Below are positions 1 to 5,424 of a DNA stretch of 5,424 bases, in pieces. The DNA is from Candidatus Dormiibacterota bacterium (lineage in GTDB: Bacteria > Chloroflexota > Dormibacteria > UBA8260), in the NCBI GenBank assembly GCA_955652455.1, contig CATPBU010000016.1, forward strand, positions 1 to 5,424, given 5' to 3'. Made by a program: the position numbers and the translations under genes. Every line of letters begins with the position of its first letter. The stretch's first letter is position 1. The notes beneath the pieces were generated by a model. The model did not search any database and was not told where the DNA came from. It was given only the letters and a program-made list of their open reading frames with translations.

Positions 1-705
1 CCGACAGCCGTCGTCGGCCTGATCATCTGGATCGTCGTGGGGTTGAGGCAGCGCGCGGCGGAGCCATTTACCCTGGCCAGCGCCACGGCCTTCTACTCGC
101 ATCTCATGGTCATCGTCACCGCGACGGCGGCGCTGTGTGGCGGCGTGCTCCTGGTGAAAACGGCCTTCGGGTTCTGGAACATCAACTACTCATATGGGCT
201 GCAGAACTTTTCGGGGGCGGTCTCGGGACCGTGCCCGGCCGGAGCGCCCGCGGGCGTTTGCAATCCGCTAGTCCCTCAGTTCGACTTCACCCCGCAGCGG
301 ACGCAGGACCTGGTATTGGGTCTCACCCTGGTCGTGGTCGGAGTCGTCGTCGCCTTTGCGCATCAGGCGCTGGCCCGGGCGGTGAGGAGTTTGCCGGGAG
401 GTCGTCCAGTCTGGGTGGCACGCGGGGCGACCGTCGCCTTCACCGTTCTCTACGGGTTCGCCGCCATCTTCGGCCTGATCGCCGCGGCCTACGCGGTAAT
501 CAGCTACTTCGTTGTCCCGGCGGCGTCCGTTTCACCGCAGGGCAATTTTTTTCCGACTGCGTCGGGCGGTCAGCCGTTCGGTGAGCTGATCGGTACAGCC
601 ATCCTCTTCATCCCCGCGTGGGTGGTCGCAGCGATCTACCTGCGTCGCCGTCTGCGAGCGAGTGCGCCTCTTCCGCCACCGTTGTCGGCTGCAGCGATTC
701 CCTGA
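1..705 (+). CDS. Multi-spanning membrane protein, 5'-partial
   Basis: The frame is open from the first base (it reads PTAVVGLIIWIVVGLRQR) and ends at TGA 703-705, so the true start is upstream; the GTG at 37 lies inside a hydrophobic segment and is not a credible start. Numbering from that GTG, hydrophobic segments lie before residue 1 (the tail of a helix) and at about 17-46, 91-112, 130-160 and 183-201. Basic clusters (RQR near 4-6, ARAVR near 113-117, RRRLR near 203-207) fit the positive-inside rule, which places the 49-90 and 161-182 loops outside. The first of these loops has two cysteines (C66, C75) in a Gly/Pro/Ala-rich stretch, a possible disulfide loop. The C-terminus is a short proline-rich cytoplasmic tail. 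I do not recognise the family; paired-helix membrane domains of unknown function (DUF5671 type) have a broadly similar look, but that is only a guess. No catalytic motif is visible. The reading frame as coding sequence is well supported. Confidence 0.8.
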   Translation, partial: PTAVVGLIIWIVVGLRQRAAEPFTLASATAFYSHLMVIVTATAALCGGVLLVKTAFGFWNINYSYGLQNFSGAVSGPCPAGAPAGVCNPLVPQFDFTPQRTQDLVLGLTLVVVGVVVAFAHQALARAVRSLPGGRPVWVARGATVAFTVLYGFAAIFGLIAAAYAVISYFVVPAASVSPQGNFFPTASGGQPFGELIGTAILFIPAWVVAAIYLRRRLRASAPLPPPLSAAAIP

Positions 706-738
706 GGAGGGAACGTCGGCTCGATCGATCCTCCTCGG
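702..738 (+). terminator. Possible hairpin over the stop codon of the membrane-protein gene
   Basis: GAGGAGG (704-710) pairs perfectly with CCTCCTC (730-736). G-U and C-G pairs extend the stem outward to 702/738, and a G-U extends it inward, leaving a loop of about 17 nt. The loop contains the self-complementary TCGATCGA. There is no T-tract after it, so an intrinsic terminator is not proven. The position, right at the end of the gene, is suggestive. The GAGGAGG arm looks like a Shine-Dalgarno sequence but no start codon follows at a usable distance. Confidence 0.3.
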
Positions 739-853
739 CGGTGAGTGCGTTCACCTCGCACGTCTTGCGGTCCACCAGGGCCGTCAGTTGCGACCCCAGG
801 CACAACGCTATGTGCGGCGATGAGCCCATTGCCGCCACCAGTGGGAGGCCAGG

Positions 854-1240
854 ATGCACCACGTCACCGCCGCCACTCCAACAGCAAGGCTGACGGTCAG
901 CGAGCTCGACCGAGATAGGTGCGTAATTCCAAGCTCAAGACTGATCTCACACCCGAGGCTCCCGTTACAGAGGGATCAGGCGGATAAGGATCCCAACCAG
1001 GACTTCGACTCCCTGGACGGCGACGTCGCCGAAGCCCTCGCCGTGTGGCAGGCGGAGTGCCAACAGGCTCGCGAGATCGTCGCCAACGCCGCGTCTCTTG
1101 ACGAGACCGGCATCCAGCGGTCGAGCGGGATGCCCATCTCGCTGCGCCGGATCACCGTGCACATGATCGCTGAGTACGCGCGGCACAACGGTCACGCCGA
1201 CCTGCTGCGCGAACGGATCGACGGCGCCACGGGGTACTAG
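854..1240 (+). pseudogene. DUF664 / DinB-like protein, N-terminally truncated remnant
   Basis: From about residue 43 the 128-aa translation matches the second half of DUF664 (DinB superfamily, often annotated as thiol-dependent transferases): a DPNQDFD acidic linker, helix WQAECQQAR (65-73), then a typical last helix [18 protein letters not shown] (103-120) and IDGATGY at the C-terminus. In complete members (about 160-190 aa) an N-terminal helix pair precedes this and carries another metal-ligand His; here it is missing. Residues 1-42 are Arg/Ser-rich, resemble nothing I know, and have weaker GC bias at third codon positions. I looked in the other two forward frames upstream and found no displaced N-terminal half, so this is a truncation or replacement rather than a simple frameshift. 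A good ribosome binding site (GGGAGG, 843-848) sits 5 nt before ATG 854, so a short product might be made. Loss of half the bundle and of a ligand argues against the usual activity. A recently evolved short gene is the alternative. Confidence 0.65.
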
Positions 1241-1248
1241 ACGACCCC
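1231..1248. terminator. Weak hairpin between convergent genes
   Basis: GGGGT (1231-1235) can pair with ACCCC (1244-1248) around an 8-nt loop, overlapping the stop codon of the DUF664 remnant in the 23-nt gap before the stop of the convergent ATPase gene. The stem is only 5 bp and no T-run follows on either strand, so a terminator role is a positional guess. Confidence 0.2.
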
Positions 1249-1263
1249 CGAAGGGCCGATCGA

Positions 1264-3063
1264 TCAGTTGTCGTTGACGACCTGCAGCCCCTGGAAGATC
1301 TCCACCGGCACACCCTCGCCCTCGGCTTCCAGGTGGTCGAGGAAGTGCGGGATGATGCCCGTCGGCGCGAAACCACCCATCACCTTGCCGTCCTCGTCGA
1401 GGCCGGTCTGGCGGAAGGCGAAGATCTCCTGGAGGCGGACGTGCTCGCCGTCGGTGCCCATCACCTCGGTGATGCTGACGATCTTGCGCGTACCGTCGCG
1501 CATGCGCGACTGCTGCACGATGATGTTGACCGCAGAGCCGATCTGCTCGCGAATGGCGCGAGATGGCAGTTCGGCTCCGGCCATGAGCACAAGTGTCTCC
1601 AGTCGGCCGATGCATTCCTTCGCGTTGTTGGCGTGGAGGGTGGTCAGCGAGCCGTCATGGCCGGTGTTCATCGCCTGGAGCATGTCGAGGGCCTCGCCAC
1701 CGCGGCACTCCCCGATGACGATGCGGTCGGGCCGCATGCGCAGCGAGTTGATGACCAGCTCGCGGATCGACACGCGGCCGCGTCCCTCGATGTTGGCCGG
1801 CCTGGTCTCGAGCGTGACCACGTGGTCCTGGCGGAGCTGGAGCTCGGCCGCATCCTCGATGGTGACGATGCGCTCGTCTTCGGGGATGAAGCTTGAGAGC
1901 AGGTTGAGGGTCGTGGTCTTTCCAGAACCGGTGCCGCCGCTGACGATGACGTTGAGACGTCCGCGGACGCACGCTCGCAGGAAACGGACCATATCCTCGG
2001 TGATCGTCCCGAAGTCCACCAGGTCCTGGACGGTGAACGCCTCCTTGGCGAACTTACGGATGGTGAGTGTGGGCCCGCGCAGCGCCAGCGGGGGAATGAT
2101 CACGTTGACGCGCGAGCCATCCTTGAGGCGCGCGTCCACCATCGGCGACGATTCGTCGACGCGCCTGCCGATGCTGCTGACGATTCGGTCGATCACCTGC
2201 ATCAGCTGATCGTTGTTCTCGAAGGTCACGGGGCTGAGGCTCAACTTGCCGTGCTGCTCGACGTAGATCTGGTTGTGCTTGTTGATCATGATCTCGGTGA
2301 CCTCGGGGTCATGAAGCAGCCCCTCGAGCGGTCCCAGTCCGAGGACATCGTCAATGACGGTCTCGATCACCCGCAGCTTGTCCTGACGGGTCATGGTGAG
2401 GTTCTGCTCGGCCACCATCTCGTTGACCAGCTCGCCGATGCGCTGGCGCACCTGCTCCGCTGGCGCCGTGTTGGCGTTGCCGGCGAGCTCCTCGACGAGG
2501 CGCTGATGCACCTTGCTGCGCAACTGCGAGTAGAGGTTGTTCGATCCCGGCTTGGAGAGCGGGCCACGGGCGAGCGCGGTGCGGCTGAGCAGCGACGACT
2601 GCCGGAGCGGCGCGTCAGAGGCCTCGCTTGCTCCAGGTCCCGCGCGCATCATCAACGGAGGCGCGGAGCGCGGGCGCAGGGGCACGGGCGCATTTCCGTT
2701 GGTGGGCGCGTGTGACGGGTTCTCGATAGCTGAAGGCGCCGCTTCCCTGGCCGCTGGGCCGAAGGGCTGCACGGAGAGGGTGGGCGCACCCCCAGAACCG
2801 TTCGGCGGCGCCGGCTCGGCAGTACTGAGAGCATCGGCGGGGGGCGGCGAGGGCGGCGCATGCCGCACCTGCCACCCGGTCAGCGCAGACAGGTCGGCAC
2901 CCGTCGGTACGTCAGGCGTGTGAAAGGTGGGCGGCGCCTCCTGGCTTGGCGCGGCTACGGCCGGATCGGCTTCGAGGGCAGGCGCTGCCATGTTGGCGTC
3001 GTCGCTCGACGGGGGTGGCGACCCTTCCTCTGCCTTGCGTTGCACCCGGTCGAGTAGCGACAT
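1264..3063 (-). CDS. cpaF: CpaF/TadA-family type IV pilus / type II secretion ATPase
   Basis: This is a cytoplasmic hexameric ATPase of the GspE/TadA (VirB11-like) superfamily, which in other systems powers assembly of Tad/Flp pili or related secretion at the inner membrane. The 599-aa product has a conserved-looking head (MSLLDRVQRK), a Pro/Ala/Ser-rich and probably disordered stretch to about residue 170, an N-terminal domain (about 175-335) with LGLGPLEGLL and TEIMIN typical of CpaF, and the motor domain. Visible motifs are Walker A GGTGSGKT (376-383, K382), the Asp-box region TIEDAAEL (401-408), Walker B with IVIGECRGGE (448-457, E452) and the His box GHDGSLTTLHANN (468-480). All key residues are present, so the enzyme looks active. 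Family members are usually about 400-500 aa; the excess is the linker. The start is ATG 3061-3063, preceded by AAGGAGA at 9-nt spacing. No tadB/tadC (membrane platform), tadZ or pilin gene adjoins it: downstream is a convergent remnant and upstream a divergent gene. The family call is firm; the pilus role is inferred. Confidence 0.95.
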   Translation of the reverse strand: MSLLDRVQRKAEEGSPPPSSDDANMAAPALEADPAVAAPSQEAPPTFHTPDVPTGADLSALTGWQVRHAPPSPPPADALSTAEPAPPNGSGGAPTLSVQPFGPAAREAAPSAIENPSHAPTNGNAPVPLRPRSAPPLMMRAGPGASEASDAPLRQSSLLSRTALARGPLSKPGSNNLYSQLRSKVHQRLVEELAGNANTAPAEQVRQRIGELVNEMVAEQNLTMTRQDKLRVIETVIDDVLGLGPLEGLLHDPEVTEIMINKHNQIYVEQHGKLSLSPVTFENNDQLMQVIDRIVSSIGRRVDESSPMVDARLKDGSRVNVIIPPLALRGPTLTIRKFAKEAFTVQDLVDFGTITEDMVRFLRACVRGRLNVIVSGGTGSGKTTTLNLLSSFIPEDERIVTIEDAAELQLRQDHVVTLETRPANIEGRGRVSIRELVINSLRMRPDRIVIGECRGGEALDMLQAMNTGHDGSLTTLHANNAKECIGRLETLVLMAGAELPSRAIREQIGSAVNIIVQQSRMRDGTRKIVSITEVMGTDGEHVRLQEIFAFRQTGLDEDGKVMGGFAPTGIIPHFLDHLEAEGEGVPVEIFQGLQVVNDN

Positions 3064-3071
3064 CCGGCGCG

Positions 3072-3078
3072 TCTCCTT
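3072..3078 (-). promoter_or_regulatory. Ribosome binding site of cpaF
   Basis: On the minus strand AAGGAGA precedes ATG 3063, with 9 nt between the GGAG core (3073-3076) and the start codon. It is a strong Shine-Dalgarno match and fixes the cpaF start. Confidence 0.75.
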
Positions 3079-3106
3079 CTAACAAGTGATCTCCTGACAC
3101 AGGCTA

Positions 3107-3135
3107 GTTCGCGCCGCTCGCACGACGGCGCGGAC
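3107..3135. promoter_or_regulatory. GC-rich hairpin / dyad in the divergent region
   Basis: GTTCGCGCCG (3107-3116) pairs with CGGCGCGGAC (3126-3135): a 10-bp stem with one G-U wobble and a 9-nt loop. It lies 43 nt upstream of the cpaF start and about 150 nt upstream of the CAP-gene start. In RNA it could be a structured leader of cpaF; in DNA it could be a dyad for a regulator. No tract of T follows, so it does not look like a terminator. A TAGCCT hexamer on the minus strand (3101-3106) fits the TANNNT form of a high-GC -10 box, but I see no matching -35 element. Confidence 0.35.
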
Positions 3136-3233
3136 CTTGCAACGATCCTGTCAAGCGGAAGCGCACAGCCACCACATCACGAGCCCGTCCGGCAACAGCC
3201 TGACCGCCGCGGTCGACGGATCTCAGACATGCT

Positions 3234-3250
3234 GGTTACGAATCGTTACC
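3234..3250. promoter_or_regulatory. Candidate operator: GTTAC repeat / imperfect palindrome
   Basis: The 17-bp GGTTACGAATCGTTACC can be read two ways. It is a direct repeat of GTTAC (3235-3239 and 3245-3249) spaced 10 bp apart, one helical turn. It is also an inverted repeat with 7 of 8 arm positions paired. It lies 43 nt before ATG 3293, the likely start of the CAP gene. Response regulators of the OmpR class bind tandem half-sites at about this period, and MtrA-type regulators of actinobacteria act on cell-wall genes. Assignment to any regulator is inference. Confidence 0.35.
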
Positions 3251-3292
3251 GGCCCACCACATGCCCGCAGGGGTGCGGTATTCGTGGTGGCC

Positions 3293-4213
3293 ATGAACGG
3301 CACCTCCCACGTCTCCGACGTCGACCGCTGGGATGCGCTCTCCGCTTCCGCGGCGGCTGTGCGCGCCGGCGATGAGGAGGAGGCACCGGCGCCCCGGACA
3401 TGGCGTCGCGTGGCCATCTCCAGCGCCTACATGGCGGTTGTGACGGGTCTCGCGATCGCAGCGCTGCATGCGGTCGGAACCGCGGCCGCCGTGCGTGCCG
3501 ACGGCTCAGCCGACGCAGCTCTCTTCAGCTATACCAACCAGGACCGCGCCAGCAACGGGGTGCGCTCCCTGAGCTACAACGGCACCCTCGGCGCCATCGG
3601 CGAGGGCGCGCGTTATGGCGGTTGCCCGGGTCTCGTCGTGTATGGCCGATCGGTCGACATGATCAACCGCAACTACTTCGCCCATCAGATTCTCGGTTGC
3701 GGTCAGCTCGTGTTCTCGATGATGCAGGCGTTCGGTGTCAACTACCGGTCTGCCGGCGAGAACATCGGCTGGAACACCGCCGGCGCGGCGGCGATCAACT
3801 CCGCGTTCATGAACAGCCCCGATCACCGCTCCAACATCCTCAACGGTAACTACACCTCACTCGGGGTCGGCTCCGCCAACTCGGGGTCGCGGGCCTGGAT
3901 GGGCTACACCGGGGTGTGGATGTTCTCCGAGGAGTTTGCGCAGCTCGGCTCGTCGCCCCCTCCGCCACCTCCTCCACCGCCGAAGCCGCCGGTCCGGCCA
4001 AACCCGCCACGCAACACTCCTGCCCCCGCGGCACCTGTCCAACCGCCTGCGGCCACCACCGTCGTCCCTACCACGGAGGTGCCAGTGCCAACGGGCTCGA
4101 TACCCACGCCGCCTCCGCTGCCCTCACTGACCGTGCCGCCACTCCCGGACACCAACGGCGGACTGCTCTTCGACTCCGTCGAGGCGGTGCTGGAGAACTA
4201 CCTCATCAGCTGA
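3293..4213 (+). CDS. CAP/SCP-domain (YkwD-like) envelope protein with polyproline tail
   Basis: CAP-superfamily proteins are extracytoplasmic; bacterial members are linked to cell-surface and spore-coat roles, but the activity is mostly unknown. Taking ATG 3293 gives 306 aa: a cytoplasmic n-region of about 39 residues, acidic and ending TWRR; one hydrophobic segment (about 40-65) that is a signal peptide or membrane anchor with a possible cleavage after AAAVRA; then the CAP domain (about 75-218). Pocket residues are visible: H131 in NYFAHQ, E156 in AGENIGW, H178 in PDHRSNIL. Two cysteines (GGCPG and ILGCGQ) may form a disulfide. A tail with nine consecutive prolines and further Pro/Thr/Val-rich sequence follows, ending in FDSVEAVLENYLIS. 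The start is uncertain: the frame is open to TTG 3137, and GTG 3284 has a weak AGGGG 10 nt before it, while ATG 3293 has no clear site. It is divergent from cpaF and 72 nt upstream of the ABC genes. The domain call is firm; the function is unknown. Confidence 0.88.
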   Translation: MNGTSHVSDVDRWDALSASAAAVRAGDEEEAPAPRTWRRVAISSAYMAVVTGLAIAALHAVGTAAAVRADGSADAALFSYTNQDRASNGVRSLSYNGTLGAIGEGARYGGCPGLVVYGRSVDMINRNYFAHQILGCGQLVFSMMQAFGVNYRSAGENIGWNTAGAAAINSAFMNSPDHRSNILNGNYTSLGVGSANSGSRAWMGYTGVWMFSEEFAQLGSSPPPPPPPPPKPPVRPNPPRNTPAPAAPVQPPAATTVVPTTEVPVPTGSIPTPPPLPSLTVPPLPDTNGGLLFDSVEAVLENYLIS

Positions 4214-4226
4214 CGCCGCATCCGCC

Positions 4227-4242
4227 CGTGCGCCGGTGCACG
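4227..4242 (+). other. Small hairpin after the CAP gene
   Basis: CGTGCG (4227-4232) pairs with TGCACG (4237-4242), the last pair being G-U, around a CCGG loop, 14 nt after the CAP stop codon. It has no T-tract, so it is at best a weak terminator or an RNA-stability element and does not rule out read-through into the ABC genes. Confidence 0.2.
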
Positions 4243-4285
4243 CCGTCCGCCCCGCTGCCCAACCACCAAGCCGAGGAACCAACCG

Positions 4286-5110
4286 ATGACAACCATGACC
4301 GCGCCCGTGCCAGCCCCTGCCGGAACCGCAGTGGTCGTCGCCAGCAACCTCTGCAAGTCCTACAGCATCAGCCGGCCACCGCGCGATGTCCTCAGGGATG
4401 TCTCGCTCGATGTCGACCGCGGTGAGTTCGTTGCCCTGATGGGACCGAGCGGATGCGGCAAGAGCACTTTGCTGCACATCCTCGGCGGCCTGGAGCCGCC
4501 GGACAGCGGAGCTGTCGCTATCGACGGCCGCTCCTTGTATGACCTCGACGATGCCGCTCTCTCGGCGTTCCGGCGCGACCGCATCGGCTTCGTCTTCCAG
4601 TTCTTCAACCTGCTGCCCAACCTCACCGCCGCCGAGAACGTCGCCCTGCCGCTGCGGCTGCGCAACGAGGGCTCGCGCCGTCATCGCGAAGCGCGGGTCA
4701 GCCGGCGCGCCATCGGCGATCGCGTTTCGGTGCTGATGAACCAGCTCAACCTGCACGGGCTGCAGGGACACGGGCCCGAGGAGATCTCCGGCGGCGAGCA
4801 GCAGCGTGTGGCGATCGCCCGCGCGTTGGCGGCCGCGCCCGCACTGCTCCTCGCCGACGAGCCGACCGGAAACCTCGACTGGACCAGCGGCCATGAGGTG
4901 ATGGCCCTGCTCGCCCGCCTCTGCCGCAGTGAGCAGCAGACTGCCATCCTGGTCACGCACGACGCGCGCGTCGCCTCCCACGCGGATCGCGTCCTGCTGA
5001 TGCGCGATGGTGAGATCGTCGATGACGTGCGCATCGACCACAGCGCCGGCGCCGACGAGCGCGCCACCGTTGGCCTGCTCGTCGAGCGGCTTGACAAGGT
5101 CGACCTGTGA
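4286..5110 (+). CDS. ABC transporter ATP-binding protein, LolD/MacB type
   Basis: This is the cytoplasmic ATPase subunit that drives an FtsX/MacB-type permease. The 274 aa carry the full motif set: Walker A GPSGCGKST (53-61, K59), Q-loop FVFQFFNLLPNLTAAENV (Q105), signature ISGGEQQRVA (167-176; Ile replaces the usual Leu), Walker B and D-loop LLLADEPTGNLD (187-198, E192) and H-loop VTHD (H225). VFQFFNLLP, GEQQRVAIARAL and ADEPTGNLD are characteristic of the LolD/MacB/FtsE branch. Between LPL (121-123) and SGG (168-170) the helical domain is about ten residues longer than in E. coli LolD, with a basic stretch near 131-141. An Ala/Pro-rich extension precedes the domain, and the C-terminus runs about 25 residues past the usual end. 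The start is ATG 4286 with GAGG (4273-4276) 9 nt upstream; ATG 4295 is a weaker alternative. Its stop overlaps the permease start, indicating translational coupling. The substrate cannot be read from this subunit. Confidence 0.93.
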   Translation: MTTMTAPVPAPAGTAVVVASNLCKSYSISRPPRDVLRDVSLDVDRGEFVALMGPSGCGKSTLLHILGGLEPPDSGAVAIDGRSLYDLDDAALSAFRRDRIGFVFQFFNLLPNLTAAENVALPLRLRNEGSRRHREARVSRRAIGDRVSVLMNQLNLHGLQGHGPEEISGGEQQRVAIARALAAAPALLLADEPTGNLDWTSGHEVMALLARLCRSEQQTAILVTHDARVASHADRVLLMRDGEIVDDVRIDHSAGADERATVGLLVERLDKVDL

Positions 5111-5424
5111 GCCTGACCTGGGCGCTTGCTACGCGCGCCATCCGCGGCCGTCCGCTCCGTTCGCTGCTCAACCTGGTCGCGGTGGCGCTCGGCATCGCCG
5201 TGATCCTCGGCGTCGCGATCACGGTCAGCGGGCTTGACGCCGAGTCGCGCTCGGCAGCACAGGCTTCGGCAGGGTCGTCGAGCCTCGACGTGCGCGTCAC
5301 TGCCGGCACCGGCTTGACTGCGGACGCCGCGGCCACGCTGCGCACCCTACCGGGCGTCGCCGACGCCGTGCCCCTGTACCACAAGCGCGTCATCGCCAGG
5401 GCCAGCCCGAACGACGTCAACGGC
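5107..5424 (+). CDS. FtsX/MacB-type ABC transporter permease, 3'-partial
   Basis: The frame starts at GTG 5107, overlapping the ATPase stop by four bases (GTGA), and is open to the window end (106 codons). The product begins MSLTWALATRAIRGRPLRSL, with a basic cytoplasmic start. A single membrane helix follows (LLNLVAVALGIAVILGVAIT, about 21-40). After it comes an extracytoplasmic segment (SLDVRVTAGTGLTADAAATL and LPGVADAVPLY) that matches the layout of the MacB-type periplasmic core domain in FtsX-like permeases: N-terminal helix, then a beta/alpha domain that samples the substrate or partner. The rest, including the expected three C-terminal helices, lies beyond the window. Overlap with the ATPase gene and the shared family confirm one transporter. 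In a monoderm this domain would face the cell wall; whether the complex exports lipids, peptides or drugs, or regulates hydrolases as FtsEX does, cannot be told. Confidence 0.9.
   Translation, partial: MSLTWALATRAIRGRPLRSLLNLVAVALGIAVILGVAITVSGLDAESRSAAQASAGSSSLDVRVTAGTGLTADAAATLRTLPGVADAVPLYHKRVIARASPNDVNG

Noticed and set aside
608..862. Minus-strand frame with fair codon bias ([19 protein letters not shown] and following), open back to about 934
   Set aside because: Its last third runs antisense through the 3' end of the membrane-protein gene, no ribosome binding site stands before its GTG start, and I recognise no family. It may hold a scrap of an old gene between 706 and 862, but this is not enough to annotate.
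1268..2209. Long plus-strand frame (313 aa)
   Set aside because: It is antisense to the CpaF motor domain, whose motifs are unmistakable; the translation is Ser/Arg/Thr-rich and without any domain. It is a by-product of high GC.
3126..3154. TTGACA on the minus strand (3149-3154) as a -35 box for cpaF
   Set aside because: At 17-nt spacing the next hexamer is GCGCCG, nothing like a -10 box, so no sigma-70-type promoter can be supported there.
3137..3292. Upstream extension of the CAP gene to TTG 3137
   Set aside because: The extra 52 residues are His/Ser/Arg-rich with no signal-like character and no ribosome binding site, and would run through the GTTAC element. ATG 3293 or GTG 3284 is more likely, though not proven.
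3957..3993. CCN-rich repeat tract in the CAP gene as a CRISPR or simple-repeat element
   Set aside because: It encodes the polyproline stalk in frame; the repetition is explained by proline codons.
4124..5041. Long minus-strand frame (305 aa)
   Set aside because: It is antisense to the CAP tail and the ABC ATPase with all its motifs; the product has no recognisable features.

Overview
This is a high-GC window with tight, one-codon-biased genes. It suggests a soil-type actinobacterium or a member of the Chloroflexota/Dormibacterota group. The pointers are a TadA/CpaF secretion ATPase with a long Pro/Ala-rich head, a DUF664 (DinB-like) fragment of a kind common in Actinomycetota, a proline-tailed CAP-domain exoprotein, and a LolD/MacB-type ABC transporter. 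The phylum cannot be fixed from sequence reading alone, and no rRNA or tRNA is present.

Layout, left to right. (1) 1-705 (+): the 3' part of a multi-spanning membrane protein whose start lies before the window. (2) 706-1240: a poorly coding stretch leading into an N-terminally truncated DUF664 reading frame (854-1240, +), probably a gene remnant although it has a good ribosome binding site. (3) 1264-3063 (-): a complete cpaF-type ATPase, convergent with the remnant and standing alone, with no tadB/tadC beside it. (4) 3064-3292: a divergent control region with a GC-rich hairpin (3107-3135) and a 17-bp GTTAC-containing element (3234-3250). (5) 3293-4213 (+): a membrane-anchored or secreted CAP/SCP (YkwD-like) protein with a polyproline tail. 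(6) 4286-5110 (+): an ABC transporter ATP-binding subunit of the LolD/MacB class. (7) 5107-5424 (+): the start of its FtsX/MacB-type permease, which overlaps the ATPase stop codon by 4 bp and runs off the window.

Functional reading: the ABC ATPase and permease are clearly one transporter unit, probably an exporter or mechanotransmission-type complex acting at the envelope. The CAP protein lies 72 nt upstream on the same strand and could be co-transcribed with them. CpaF and the CAP protein share a divergent control region, so a common envelope or surface-related regulator is possible but unproven. No CRISPR array, insertion sequence, integrase or toxin-antitoxin pair was seen. I found no convincing new system. 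The best leads are the orphan CpaF facing a CAP exoprotein, the repeated GTTAC element between them, and the decayed DUF664 segment.
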